From Thiocapsa roseopersicina (lineage in GTDB: Bacteria; Pseudomonadota; Gammaproteobacteria; Chromatiales; Chromatiaceae): DNA of 64,000 nt. The notes below the pieces were generated by a model. The model had not been told where the DNA came from and searched no databases. It saw nothing but the letters and a program-made list of their open reading frames with translations. Positions 32,707-44,438 of the stretch are shown piece after piece (the first letter of the stretch is position 1; the number at the start of each line of letters is the position of its first letter). The stretch lies in the NCBI RefSeq assembly GCF_900106925.1, contig NZ_FNNZ01000001.1, forward strand, positions 62,001-126,000, given 5' to 3'. The position numbers and the translations under genes were made by a program.

Positions 32707-33300
32707 TCATGGCAAGATCTCGATCGGCGTCCCGTCGACGGTCAGTGACCAAATCTCGTCGATCTCCCGGTTGGAGACGGCGATGCAGCCAAGCGTCCAA
32801 TCGTCCTCGATCCGCGTCGAGCGGTTTTTTTCGTTCGGTTGGCCGTGGATCAGGATCATCCCTCCGGGCGGCTCGCCGCGACGCTCGGCGCGCCACCGGT
32901 CGCCGGGGCTCGGATAGGAGATGTGCAGCGCCTTATGGAACCGGCTTCGGTCGTTCCGGCGGTCGAGCAGGTAGCGTCCCTCCGGAGTACGGCCGTCGCC
33001 TTCGCGTGTTTTGTGCCCGATCGGTCGAAACCCGAGTGCGATCTCGTAACTCCGCAAGGCCCGGTCTCCCCGCATCAGGTAGAGGCGACGCTCGGCCTTC
33101 TTGACGACCAACCGGTCGGCGTTGCCCGAGGGTGCGCGATGAGATTGGTCGAGGTTTCGGGGTGTGCTCGGATCCACGAGGGGAAGATACGACATCGCCG
33201 GTGCGTGCGCCGAAAGCATCGACAGCACCGCGGCGATGATCAATACGCGACCTGCGGCTCGACCTGATCTCGCCCTGGCGTCACGACAGATCGAAGGCAT
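32707..33300 (-). CDS. L,D-transpeptidase family protein (YkuD domain), secreted
   Basis: This 197-residue protein has an N-terminal signal peptide (basic start, hydrophobic RVLIIAAVLSMLSAHAPAMS). A YkuD domain follows: RLVVKKAERRLYLM, the histidine motif ILIHGQPN, and the catalytic cysteine in DDWTLGCIAVSN. It would act in the periplasm on peptidoglycan, cross-linking peptides or attaching or releasing proteins; the short form resembles YafK/ErfK-type members. Its start overlaps the end of the upstream DUF2237 gene by 20 bp, suggesting co-transcription. Confidence 0.85.
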   Translation of the reverse strand: MPSICRDARARSGRAAGRVLIIAAVLSMLSAHAPAMSYLPLVDPSTPRNLDQSHRAPSGNADRLVVKKAERRLYLMRGDRALRSYEIALGFRPIGHKTREGDGRTPEGRYLLDRRNDRSRFHKALHISYPSPGDRWRAERRGEPPGGMILIHGQPNEKNRSTRIEDDWTLGCIAVSNREIDEIWSLTVDGTPIEILP

Positions 33301-33652
33301 GCGACTTGAGGTCGGCGAGGCTGACGACCTCGAGTGCGCGCTCGTGGGTCGCTCTCAGGACGACACGCGGGGCCGCTCCGGCTTCGAGGGCCTCTTGCCA
33401 TCGCGCGGCACAGAGACACCAGCGATCGCCCGGCTTGAGACCGGGGAAACCGTATTCGGGCTGGGGGGTTACCAAGTCGTTGCCGCGGGCGAGACTCAGC
33501 TCGAGGAACTCGCGGGTTATGCGCGCGCACACCGTGTGGGATCCCGCGTCCCGCGGGCCGGTCTCGCAGTCACCGTTGCGCGTGAAGCCGGTCAAGGGAT
33601 CGAGCGAGCAGACCTCGAGCGGCTCACCCAAGACGTTTTTGTGGTCGTTCAT
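33281..33652 (-). CDS. DUF2237 family protein
   Basis: This 123-residue cytosolic protein matches the DUF2237 pattern: KNVLGEPLEVCS, GFTRNGDCETGPRDAGSHTVCA, FLELSLARGNDLVTP and PGDRWCLCAARWQEAL. The conserved cysteines suggest metal or redox chemistry, but no function is established. ATG 33652 is chosen over a frame extension of 23 codons because it gives the family start. It overlaps the transpeptidase gene. Confidence 0.8.
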   Translation of the reverse strand: MNDHKNVLGEPLEVCSLDPLTGFTRNGDCETGPRDAGSHTVCARITREFLELSLARGNDLVTPQPEYGFPGLKPGDRWCLCAARWQEALEAGAAPRVVLRATHERALEVVSLADLKSHAFDLS

Positions 33653-33728
33653 CGGACTGTCCCGTCGGGAGCGCCCCCTGGGGCGGTAGCGCGATTCCGG
33701 CGAGTGTATCAGGCGAAACAACCCGGCG

Positions 33729-35147
33729 TCAGGAGGTCGGCGCGCGCCCCGGCGGATAAATGAGGATCAGGTCGCCTGGATTCAGTCGCGTCTCGGCGAG
33801 CTGATTCCAACGCTGGAGATCCTTGACGCTCACGCCGTAGCGTTTTGCCAGTGTCTTGACTGAATCGCCCTTGGTGACCAAGTGCGTGATCAAGGCGGAG
33901 TCATCGGTTGCCTGGACCTTGAGTGTTTGGCCCGAGAGCAGCGGCTCACGAACGGAGACGCCGTTCAGATCCGCGAGTGTGCGCGGCTCGATACCGTTCG
34001 CGCGCGCGATCGAGGCGATGGTCTCGCCGCCCTTCACCGTATGTAACTTATGGCGCTCGGCGCGCGCGACCTTCGAGCGGGTTGCGGCACTGGGTCTGGG
34101 CTGGGCCACGGAGGCCATGGCCGGCATGATCTGGACCTGGCCCATCTTCTTGCCGATCCGCTGACCGGTCCCTGCCGGCACCAAGATATGGCCGGGGCCG
34201 TCGGGGGCCGTCCTTCCGAGCTTAAGCGCGGGGTTGAGGCGCTGCAGCTCGTAGAGCTGAACGCCGGTCGCCGAGGCAACCCGGTTCAGATCGATCGGCT
34301 GATGCGTGCGGACCACTTCGAGCTGGGGCCGATCGGGCACCGGCGGAAGGTTGAGGCCGTAGCGGGTCGGTGCGGCGACCAGGCGTGCGGTGGCGAGGAT
34401 CTGCGGGACGTATTGCTTGGTTTCGTTCGGAAGGTTGAGCGACCAGTAGTCGGTCGGCTTGCCGCTGCGGCGATTGGCAGCCTGTGCGGCGGCCACGCGA
34501 CCCGGACCGCAGTTGTACGCAGCCATGGCGAGCGTCCAGTCGCCGTCGAAGCGTCGGTTGAGCTGCTCCAGGTAGTCGAGTGCCGCGCCGGTGGAGGCCA
34601 GCGGGTCACGTCGGCCGTCGTACCAGGCATCTTGTCGCAAGCCCATTTCAAGCCCGGTGTAGGGCATGAACTGCCAGATCCCGGCGGCCGCCTTGGGTGA
34701 CGTGGCAACCGGATTGAAGCGGCTTTCGACATGAGGCAGGAAGGCGAGCTCCATCGGCAGTCCGCGCCGCTCGATCTCGGTCACGATCATGTGCAGATAG
34801 GGCATCCCTTGCTGGGACATCCTGGACAGATACTGGGGGTCTCGGCGGAAGCGCTCGACGGTGCTGTCGATGCGCGCGTCCGCGTAGAGATCAAGGGTCA
34901 TCCCGGTGCGGACACGGTTCCAGAGGTCACCACGCGAATCCAAACGCCCGGCGGTCCGCCTTTCCATGACCACGACATCGGTTGCCGGTCGGACGTAACC
35001 GTATTCGCGAGCGGAAACCATGCCTGAGTAGCCAGAGTCTCCGAGGTCATTCTCGACCGTGCGGGTCTCCGTCGCGCAACCGTTCAAGAGCAGCGTCAGT
35101 ACGCCGAGCGCGCTGAGCGTGCGCGCAAAACCAGCGGCATCAGGCAT
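33729..35147 (-). CDS. mltD: Membrane-bound lytic murein transglycosylase D-like lipoprotein
   Basis: This 472-residue protein has a lipoprotein signal (lipobox LLNGC), then a soluble lytic transglycosylase domain (about 105-260) with the catalytic Glu in LAFLPHVESRFNP and the AAGIWQFMP and AYNCGPGRV motifs. Three LysM-like peptidoglycan-binding segments follow; the last two (about 372-415 and 425-468) are clear. It cleaves glycan strands from the outer membrane side. The divergent methyltransferase-rnhA-dnaQ arrangement is like E. coli, where mltD and gloB flank yafS-rnhA-dnaQ. Confidence 0.88.
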   Translation of the reverse strand: MPDAAGFARTLSALGVLTLLLNGCATETRTVENDLGDSGYSGMVSAREYGYVRPATDVVVMERRTAGRLDSRGDLWNRVRTGMTLDLYADARIDSTVERFRRDPQYLSRMSQQGMPYLHMIVTEIERRGLPMELAFLPHVESRFNPVATSPKAAAGIWQFMPYTGLEMGLRQDAWYDGRRDPLASTGAALDYLEQLNRRFDGDWTLAMAAYNCGPGRVAAAQAANRRSGKPTDYWSLNLPNETKQYVPQILATARLVAAPTRYGLNLPPVPDRPQLEVVRTHQPIDLNRVASATGVQLYELQRLNPALKLGRTAPDGPGHILVPAGTGQRIGKKMGQVQIMPAMASVAQPRPSAATRSKVARAERHKLHTVKGGETIASIARANGIEPRTLADLNGVSVREPLLSGQTLKVQATDDSALITHLVTKGDSVKTLAKRYGVSVKDLQRWNQLAETRLNPGDLILIYPPGRAPTS

Positions 35148-35326
35148 GTTTCCCCCCTAAGAATTCCCGGTAAGCGATTGTTTAATTGAGTTTTCCAGGA
35201 ATTAGGAAAGCATCATACCCAAAGCGGGCCGTCAATTCCAGATCCGGCCGCAGGAAATTCGGCCCCACGCCCGCACGACAGTACGCTCAATCACGGTTAA
35301 CATGCGCCTCTTGAAGAGGCATCGGC

Positions 35327-36088
35327 ATGACTGTGCGCAAGGGCCCGGGTTCACCCCTGGCACAACTACAAGACTGGTATCGGTCGCCGCTCGGAGCCGA
35401 GGTGGCGGCGCTCGAGAGCGCGTGCGTTCAGCGACTGCTGAGTGACACCTTCGGCTATTACCTAGTCCAGATCGGCGTGACCGAGAGCTTTCGAGACGCG
35501 ATGGCCTCGAGTCGGATCCGCCATCGAATCCTGATGCCCTGCGAGCAGCCGTCGGGTCACGGTGGACGCGAGATCGTCGGCTTGCCGAGCCGGCTGCCGC
35601 TTGCGAGTGATTCGATCGACGCCCTCCTGCTGCCGCATACCTTGGATTTCTCGCCCGATCCCCAGGCGGTACTCCGCGAGGTCGAGCGTGTCCTGATCCC
35701 GGAGGGGCGGGTGATCATACTGGGCTTCAACGCGCTCAGTGCCTGGGGCCTTTGGTCCCTGCTGCACGGTTCCGGTACGCAGGTTCCCTGGTGCGGGCGT
35801 TTTCGCACCGCCTATCAAATCGAGGATTGGTTGTCCGTGTTGGGTTTCGATATCGAGCTTCGCGAGCACATTATGTTTCGGCCGCCGTTTCGGCGCGCCT
35901 TGGGGCCGAGCTGTGCGGCATTCGACACCTTGGGGCGGCGCCTCTGGCCGATCCTGGGCGGGGTCTATTTGATCCGAGCCGTCAAACGCGTCGCGACCTT
36001 GACGCCATTGCGCCCGGCTTGGGGGCGGCGGTCGCTGTTGCGCGGCGGTGCTGCGGAGCCGACGACACGCAGAGCCGGTCATGCCTGA
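35327..36088 (+). CDS. SAM-dependent methyltransferase, YafS-like
   Basis: This 253-residue protein has a class I methyltransferase fold with a degenerate N-terminal SAM loop. The clearer segments are [20 protein letters not shown] and [20 protein letters not shown]. The position directly before rnhA-dnaQ and divergent from mltD is that of E. coli yafS, of uncharacterised function. The stop overlaps the rnhA start by 8 bp. Confidence 0.75.
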   Translation: MTVRKGPGSPLAQLQDWYRSPLGAEVAALESACVQRLLSDTFGYYLVQIGVTESFRDAMASSRIRHRILMPCEQPSGHGGREIVGLPSRLPLASDSIDALLLPHTLDFSPDPQAVLREVERVLIPEGRVIILGFNALSAWGLWSLLHGSGTQVPWCGRFRTAYQIEDWLSVLGFDIELREHIMFRPPFRRALGPSCAAFDTLGRRLWPILGGVYLIRAVKRVATLTPLRPAWGRRSLLRGGAAEPTTRRAGHA

Positions 36089-36512
36089 TTGCGTGCGCGC
36101 TTACACCGACGGTGCCTGCAAAGGCAACCCGGGCCCCGGGGGCTGGGGTGTCCTGTTGCGATGGGGGGAGGTCGAGAAGGAGCTCTGCGGCGGCGAGCGC
36201 GCGACCACCAACAACCGCATGGAGCTGATGGCGGTCATCATGGCGCTCGAGACCATGAAGCGTCCGACCTGTCTCGAGATCGTCACTGACTCTCAATACG
36301 TCAAGCGCGGTGTCGAGGAATGGATGCCGCGTTGGAAACGCAACGGCTGGCAGACGGCCGATCGCAAGCCCGTCAAGAATCGCGACCTCTGGGAGCGTTT
36401 GGATACCGCCATCGGCGCCCATCAGGTGCGCTGGAAGTGGGTCAAGGGCCATGCCGGGCACGCCGAGAACGAGCGCGCGGACCGACTGGCGAATCGAGGG
36501 ATCGGGGGCTGA
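36081..36512 (+). CDS. rnhA: Ribonuclease HI
   Basis: This 143-residue enzyme cuts the RNA strand of RNA-DNA hybrids. Catalytic carboxylates are visible: Asp in [12 protein letters not shown], Glu in NNRMELMA, Asp in VTDSQYV, and Asp in [11 protein letters not shown] 36081 starts the short [13 protein letters not shown]-terminus. The TGA stop (36510-36512) is part of the left arm of repeat unit E1. Confidence 0.95.
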   Translation: MPDCVRAYTDGACKGNPGPGGWGVLLRWGEVEKELCGGERATTNNRMELMAVIMALETMKRPTCLEIVTDSQYVKRGVEEWMPRWKRNGWQTADRKPVKNRDLWERLDTAIGAHQVRWKWVKGHAGHAENERADRLANRGIGG

Positions 36513-36595
36513 ATCGCGTTCGGCAGGACATGCGCGGTTTTCGATTCGATTCGGCGTCGCCTGACTCGGTTTGCGTCGGCGCAGACGCGATTCAG
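36509..36595 (+). repeat. Repeat unit E1 (87 bp), containing the rnhA stop
   Basis: Left arm CTGAATCGCGT (36509-36519) and right arm ACGCGATTCAG (36585-36595) are perfect inverted repeats. Both arms show CTGAAT / ATTCAG where other copies show TTAAAC / GTTTAA. Linker 36596-36614 is T-rich and leads to E2. Confidence 0.8.
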
Positions 36596-36614
36596 ATGTT
36601 CGAATTTTTCTTTT

Positions 36615-36701
36615 TTAAACCGCGCCAGGTACGAGGCAGTTGGAGTCCGCGGGGATTCGGCTGTCTGCAACCCGGCGGGTTTTACTTTGGACGCGGTTTA
36701 A
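36615..36701 (+). repeat. Repeat unit E2 (87 bp), ending at the dnaQ start
   Basis: Arms TTAAACCGCG (36615-36624) and CGCGGTTTAA (36692-36701) match over 10 bp, with a mismatch then further pairing inside. The unit ends at 36701 and the dnaQ ATG begins at 36702, so any ribosome-binding site of dnaQ lies within the repeat arm (TTTGGACG). Confidence 0.8.
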
Positions 36702-37424
36702 ATGAGACAGATCGTGCTCGATACCGAGACCACGGGTCTCGATCCCCAGGCCGGCCATCGCATCATCGAGATCGGATGTGTCGAGCTGATCGACCGCCGC
36801 CTGACCGGAAACAACTTCCACCGCTATCTCCAGCCGGATCGGCAGATCGATGCGGGCGCCTCCGACGTGCACGGCATCACCAACGCCTTTCTCGCCGACA
36901 AGCCGCGCTTTGCCGAGGTTGCCGAGGGTTTCCTGGACTATGTGGAAGGGGCCGAGCTGATCATCCACAACGCGGCCTTCGATCTCGGGTTTCTCGATCG
37001 CGAGATTGCCGGCTGGAATGCCGAGGCGCCGCGGATCGGGGACCTGTGCGAGGTGACGGACACGCTGCTCATGGCCCGGCGCATGCACCCGGGGCAGCGC
37101 AACAGCCTCGATGCCTTGTGCAAGCGCTACGGCGTGGATCATCGCCATCGCGACCTGCACGGCGCTCTGCTGGATGCCGAGATCCTGGCGGATGTCTATC
37201 TCGCCATGACGGGGGGGCAGGTGGCCTTGAGTCTCGGGGAGGAGCTTGCGACGCCGTCTCAGCCCGGGCCGGACGGTCGGCAGCGCGGCCGACTGGATCC
37301 GAGTCGGCCGCGACTGCGGGTCATTCAGGCGGACACGGCCGCACTCGCCGCCCACGCCGAACGTCTCGCAGCGATCCAGGCGGCAAGTGCCGAGGGTTGT
37401 CTTTGGCTTCGCGCCGAGGGATGA
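36702..37424 (+). CDS. dnaQ: DNA polymerase III epsilon subunit (proofreading exonuclease)
   Basis: This 240-residue DEDDh exonuclease proofreads during replication. ExoI QIVLDTETTGLDP, ExoII IIHNAAFDLGFLDRE and ExoIII with HRHRDLHGALLDAEILADVYL are present. The C-terminal part (after about 180) should bind the alpha subunit. The ATG abuts repeat E2. Another repeat pair begins 14 bp after the stop, so the gene is framed by repeats on both sides. Confidence 0.95.
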   Translation: MRQIVLDTETTGLDPQAGHRIIEIGCVELIDRRLTGNNFHRYLQPDRQIDAGASDVHGITNAFLADKPRFAEVAEGFLDYVEGAELIIHNAAFDLGFLDREIAGWNAEAPRIGDLCEVTDTLLMARRMHPGQRNSLDALCKRYGVDHRHRDLHGALLDAEILADVYLAMTGGQVALSLGEELATPSQPGPDGRQRGRLDPSRPRLRVIQADTAALAAHAERLAAIQAASAEGCLWLRAEG

Positions 37425-37437
37425 CGCAAGGCGCGAT

Positions 37438-37523
37438 CTAAACCGCGTCCAGCGAGAAATGCGTCATCTGAATCGAGTGTGGTCCCGGGGTGTCCCCGCA
37501 GTCTCGGTGGAGATACGGTTCAG
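37438..37523 (+). repeat. Repeat unit F1 (86 bp, partly decayed right arm)
   Basis: Left arm CTAAACCGCGTC; right arm GATACGGTTCAG, which pairs at 9 of 12 positions (one mismatch could be G-U). The interior start CCAGCGAGAAATGC resembles unit A1. It starts 14 bp after the dnaQ stop; a T-rich linker (37524-37544) joins it to F2. Confidence 0.65.
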
Positions 37524-37544
37524 AATGCCATATCTTTCAATCTT

Positions 37545-37632
37545 CTAAACTGCGCCGACTCCAAGGGTCATCGATCGCTCCGGGTCTGATCCAATCCGAC
37601 GAGCCTCTCGCACCGCACCGGGCGCAGTTTAG
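37545..37632 (+). repeat. Repeat unit F2 (88 bp), containing the fnr stop
   Basis: Arms CTAAACTGCGCC (37545-37556) and GGCGCAGTTTAG (37621-37632) are perfect over 12 bp, with the CTGCGCC variant on both sides. The TAA stop of the minus-strand fnr gene (37629-37631) lies in the right arm. Confidence 0.85.
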
Positions 37633-38387
37633 CTCTGCTGCTGTTGGCGGCGATTCTGCCCGGCGCCGCCCACCAACGACTCCAGCGTGTCCACGTCGAG
37701 CAGCTGAATGTGTTTGCGGTCGACGTTCATCAGGCCGTCGTCCTGGAAGCGCGTGAAGAGTCGGCTGACGGTCTCCACCGCGAGACCCAGGTAATTGCCG
37801 ATCTCATGTCGGGACATGCTCAGATAGAAGTCGGTCGCGGACAACCCGCGTTTGTGCAGGCGCTTGGACAGGCTGAGCAGGAAGGCGGCGAGACGCTCTT
37901 CGGCGTTCTTTTTGCCGAGCAGCAGGAGCATATCCGTGTCGTGCCCGATCTCCTTGCTGAGCAGGCGGTACATCTGATGCTGCAGGCTGGGAATGGTTGC
38001 GGTGAGCTCTTCGAGCCGGGTGAAAGGGACTTCGCAGATGGCAGACGTCTCGAGCACCTTTGCCGAGCAGGCGTGGATGTCCTTGTCGATGGCATCCAAT
38101 CCGATGACCTCGCCGGGGAGATGAAAACCCAACACCTGCTCGCCGCCCTCGGGGCTGGGGGCGAAGGTCTTCACGGAGCCGGTCTTCACGACATAGAGCG
38201 AGCGGAATCGGTCCCCGTCGCGAAACAAGAAGTCTCCGCGGTGGAGCGGGCGCGTGCGCTTCACGATCTCGTCGAGTCGCTCGACGTCGTCAGGTGCAAG
38301 GCCCATGGGCAAGCAGAGCGACGACAGAGAGCAGTTCCTGCAGGCGATGCGAATCGTCTCCAGCGAGATTACTTTATGGTGGCTCAC
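37629..38387 (-). CDS. fnr: Oxygen-sensing transcription regulator Fnr
   Basis: This 252-residue CRP/FNR-family regulator has the [4Fe-4S] ligands Cys16, Cys19, Cys25 and Cys107. The helix-turn-helix contains the recognition segment ETVSRLFTRF (E..SR), as in Fnr proteins that bind TTGAT-N4-ATCAA. It switches anaerobic gene expression and would be expected to control cbb3, hemN and similar genes. The start is a GTG at 38387 with GAGGGG in front. A perfect Fnr box lies 45 bp upstream, pointing to autoregulation. The C-terminus ends in a Gln-rich tail next to repeat F2. Confidence 0.93.
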   Translation of the reverse strand: MSHHKVISLETIRIACRNCSLSSLCLPMGLAPDDVERLDEIVKRTRPLHRGDFLFRDGDRFRSLYVVKTGSVKTFAPSPEGGEQVLGFHLPGEVIGLDAIDKDIHACSAKVLETSAICEVPFTRLEELTATIPSLQHQMYRLLSKEIGHDTDMLLLLGKKNAEERLAAFLLSLSKRLHKRGLSATDFYLSMSRHEIGNYLGLAVETVSRLFTRFQDDGLMNVDRKHIQLLDVDTLESLVGGAGQNRRQQQQS

Positions 38388-38431
38388 GGCATCGCCCCTC
38401 GGTCTTCGGTCGCGGGATTTTGAACCGTCGC

Positions 38432-38445
38432 TTGATCTGGATCAA
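38432..38445 (-). promoter_or_regulatory. Fnr box upstream of fnr
   Basis: TTGATCTGGATCAA is a perfect match to the TTGAT-N4-ATCAA consensus, 45 bp upstream of the GTG start of fnr. The position near the start suggests Fnr represses or tunes its own promoter. It could also act on a minus-strand transcript coming from the right. Confidence 0.8.
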
Positions 38446-38486
38446 GCGAAGATTATCTTCTTGTCACCGGACCGTCCTGAACCCGC

Positions 38487-38514
38487 AAAAAAGCCGCGCT
38501 CTCACGGGCGCGGC
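38487..38514 (-). terminator. Intrinsic terminator on the minus strand
   Basis: On the minus strand GCCGCGC, an 8-nt loop and GCGCGGC are followed at once by TTTTTT, a textbook intrinsic terminator. The nearest stop codon upstream of it on that strand is at 38547. Confidence 0.7.
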
Positions 38515-38546
38515 CTTGACGGGAGCATGCCGAATCTGCGTTTGGT

Positions 38547-38651
38547 CTACTTCCCTTCGCCGGTCGCGCGAGCTTCCGGCGCGACATAGGGCGACGACCA
38601 TAAAAAAACCTCCTCGGGTTTTGTGAAGGCTTCGCGTGTCCTCGGGTACAC
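38547..38651 (-). CDS. Possible small protein, 34 residues
   Basis: A frame starting at GTG 38651 encodes 34 residues beginning MYPRTREAFTKPEEVF and containing WSSPYVAPEA. Its TAG is 33 bp before a strong terminator on the same strand, which is the reason to list it. There is no good ribosome site, and longer in-frame starts exist upstream. The same stretch has AGGAGG followed after seven T by ATG (38600) in another frame. It may instead be part of a small RNA. I do not recognise it. Confidence 0.3.
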   Translation of the reverse strand: MYPRTREAFTKPEEVFLWSSPYVAPEARATGEGK

Positions 38652-38751
38652 GGAGTTGTTCTCTGCCGGAACGCCCGACGTCTTCCGTCGAGCCCCTTCC
38701 GAGCGGTGGTCCGGCGCCATTCGCATTGAGCCGTTGCGGGGTTTTTGGTAG

Positions 38752-41276
<2,525 letters not shown>

Positions 41277-41466
41277 GGTCGGCATGAGGCCGCGTGCGGT
41301 AGGGCCGGCGAGCCTGTCCCCCTGCGCGTGCTCGATCGGGTCGACCTCCGGGGTCGCTCTGTCGGAGCCGATGTGAATTGCACAACGGAATCGGACACGC
41401 GCCTGCGTCGGACCGATCGTCGCGAGACTCCCCGCTGAGGTCTATATACCCATGCGATTCTATTGA

Positions 41467-42786
<1,320 letters not shown>

Positions 42787-42847
42787 TGGTTGGCGCTCAG
42801 GGGTCGGGCGTCTCCGTCCCCTGCTGCCGACGCTGAAGACACCCTCC

Positions 42848-43156
42848 ATGCGCCTTCTCATCCTCGTGCTGATCCTTTTGCTGGCCGGCCTGCAGTTTCG
42901 GCTGTGGGTCGGGGAGGGGAGCTTGGCCGAGGTGCACGGGCTCAAGAACGAGATCGCGGCTCAGGAGGAGGAGCTGGAGCGTCTGCGTGCACGTAATCAG
43001 GAGCTCCAGGCCGAGGTGATGGACCTGCGCGAAGGGGTCGAGGCATTGGAGGAGCGCGCGCGCCGCGATCTGGGGATGATCAAACCGGGCGAGATCTTCA
43101 TTCAGGTCATCGAGCGCGACGCACCGGAGAAGACGCCCCCGGAGGTGAAGCGATGA
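42848..43156 (+). CDS. ftsB: Cell division protein FtsB
   Basis: This 102-residue protein has one N-terminal membrane helix (MRLLILVLILLLAGLQFRLW) followed by a coiled coil (about residues 28-75), then the conserved RRDLGMIKPGEIF near the end. FtsB joins FtsL and FtsQ in the divisome. ATG 42848 is the family start; the frame is open further upstream. Its stop overlaps the ispD ATG. Confidence 0.92.
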   Translation: MRLLILVLILLLAGLQFRLWVGEGSLAEVHGLKNEIAAQEEELERLRARNQELQAEVMDLREGVEALEERARRDLGMIKPGEIFIQVIERDAPEKTPPEVKR

Positions 43157-43863
43157 GCCCTTCACCGGACTTGTGGGCCGTGCTCCCTGCCGCCGGGGTG
43201 GGTCGGCGCATGGGCAGTGCGACGCCGAAGCAATATCTGGATCTCGCCGGTCGCGCGGTGATCGATCATGCGTTGGATCTTTTCGTGGCCGACGTGCGGA
43301 TCCGGGGCGTCGTGGTTGCGCTGGACCCGACCGATCGCTACTGGGACGCGACGGCCTATGCCGACCATCCCAAGGTGACCCGCGCGAACGGCGGTGCCGA
43401 GCGTTGCCATTCGGTCCTGAATGCGCTCGACGCACTGGGTACCCGTGCCCATGCCGAGGATTGGGTGTTGGTGCATGATGCGGCGCGACCCTGTCTGCGC
43501 CCGGCCGATCTCGATCGGCTGATCGAGGCGCTGATCGAGGACGAGGTCGGCGGCCTGCTCGGCATCCCGGTGCGCGACACCATGAAACGGGCCGAGCCGG
43601 ACGATCGCATCGGCGCGACCGTGGATCGCGCCTCGCTCTGGCACGCCTTCACGCCCCAGATGTTCCGTCTTGGCCGGTTGCGTGCCGCACTGACCGACGC
43701 ACTGGCCGCCAATGATCTGGTGACCGACGACGCCTCGGCCATGGAGCGCATCGGTCAAGCACCGCGTCTGATCGAAGGCCATGCCGACAACATCAAAATC
43801 ACGCGCGCCGAGGATCTCCCGCTCGCCCGCTTCTACCTGCAACAGCAGGGACGGCTGGGCTAA
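43153..43863 (+). CDS. ispD: 2-C-methyl-D-erythritol 4-phosphate cytidylyltransferase
   Basis: This 236-residue enzyme transfers CMP in the non-mevalonate isoprenoid pathway, which also supplies carotenoid and bacteriochlorophyll side chains. The nucleotide loop AVLPAAGVGRRMGSATPKQYL and the WVLVHDAARPCL signature are present. The C-terminus EGHADNIKITRAEDLPLA is typical. It is coupled to ftsB by an ATGA overlap. Confidence 0.95.
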   Translation: MSPSPDLWAVLPAAGVGRRMGSATPKQYLDLAGRAVIDHALDLFVADVRIRGVVVALDPTDRYWDATAYADHPKVTRANGGAERCHSVLNALDALGTRAHAEDWVLVHDAARPCLRPADLDRLIEALIEDEVGGLLGIPVRDTMKRAEPDDRIGATVDRASLWHAFTPQMFRLGRLRAALTDALAANDLVTDDASAMERIGQAPRLIEGHADNIKITRAEDLPLARFYLQQQGRLG

Positions 43864-43885
43864 TCCAAACTCGCAAGAGCCTCCG

Positions 43886-43934
43886 GCCTCCTGCCTCCGG
43901 CCACCGTCGCGCGAGCGTACAGGAGGCAGGAGGC
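43886..43934. repeat. GAGGC-rich inverted repeat between ispD and ispF
   Basis: GCCTCCTGCCTCC (43886-43898) and GGAGGCAGGAGGC (43922-43934) are a perfect 13-bp inverted repeat. Further GAGGC and GCCTCC copies extend on both sides (43879-43957). It could form a long hairpin in the ispD-ispF mRNA. It is not related to the arm-type repeats elsewhere in the window. Confidence 0.6.
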
Positions 43935-43963
43935 ACGAGGCATGAGGCTGGAGGCTTTCCAAC

Positions 43964-44437
43964 ATGCTCATCGGTCAGGGCTTCGACGCCCATCGTTTCG
44001 GCCCCGGACGCCCGCTAGTGCTCGGCGGTCTGGAGATCCCGCACGATCAGGGCTTGCTCGCGCATTCCGACGGCGACGTGGCTATCCACGCACTCTGCGA
44101 TGCCTTGCTCGGTGCGGCCGGGCTCGGCGACATCGGTCGGCATTTTCCGGATACGGATGCAGCCTATGCCGGTATCGACAGCCGCATCTTGCTCCGGCGC
44201 GTGATCGAGAGCCTCGCCGAGCGTGGGCTGCGCGTGCACAACGCTGATCTCACCATCATCGCCCAGCGCCCTAAGCTCGCGGCTCATATCCCGCAGATGT
44301 GCGCCCGTCTTGCCGCGGACATGGGGTGCGACCCCGCGCGCGTGAACGTGAAGGCAACCACGACCGAGCAGATGGGATTCACGGGCCGAGGCGAGGGCAT
44401 CGCGGCGAGCGCCGTGGTGCTGTTGGCGGACGCCTGA
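43964..44437 (+). CDS. ispF: 2-C-methyl-D-erythritol 2,4-cyclodiphosphate synthase
   Basis: This 157-residue trimeric zinc enzyme follows IspE in the isoprenoid pathway. It shows the signature GQGFDAHRF (metal ligands Asp and His), [18 protein letters not shown] and the C-terminal [17 protein letters not shown]. It lies 100 bp after ispD, with a hairpin-forming GAGGC repeat between, and 1 bp before truD. Confidence 0.96.
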   Translation: MLIGQGFDAHRFGPGRPLVLGGLEIPHDQGLLAHSDGDVAIHALCDALLGAAGLGDIGRHFPDTDAAYAGIDSRILLRRVIESLAERGLRVHNADLTIIAQRPKLAAHIPQMCARLAADMGCDPARVNVKATTTEQMGFTGRGEGIAASAVVLLADA

Positions 44438-44438
44438 G

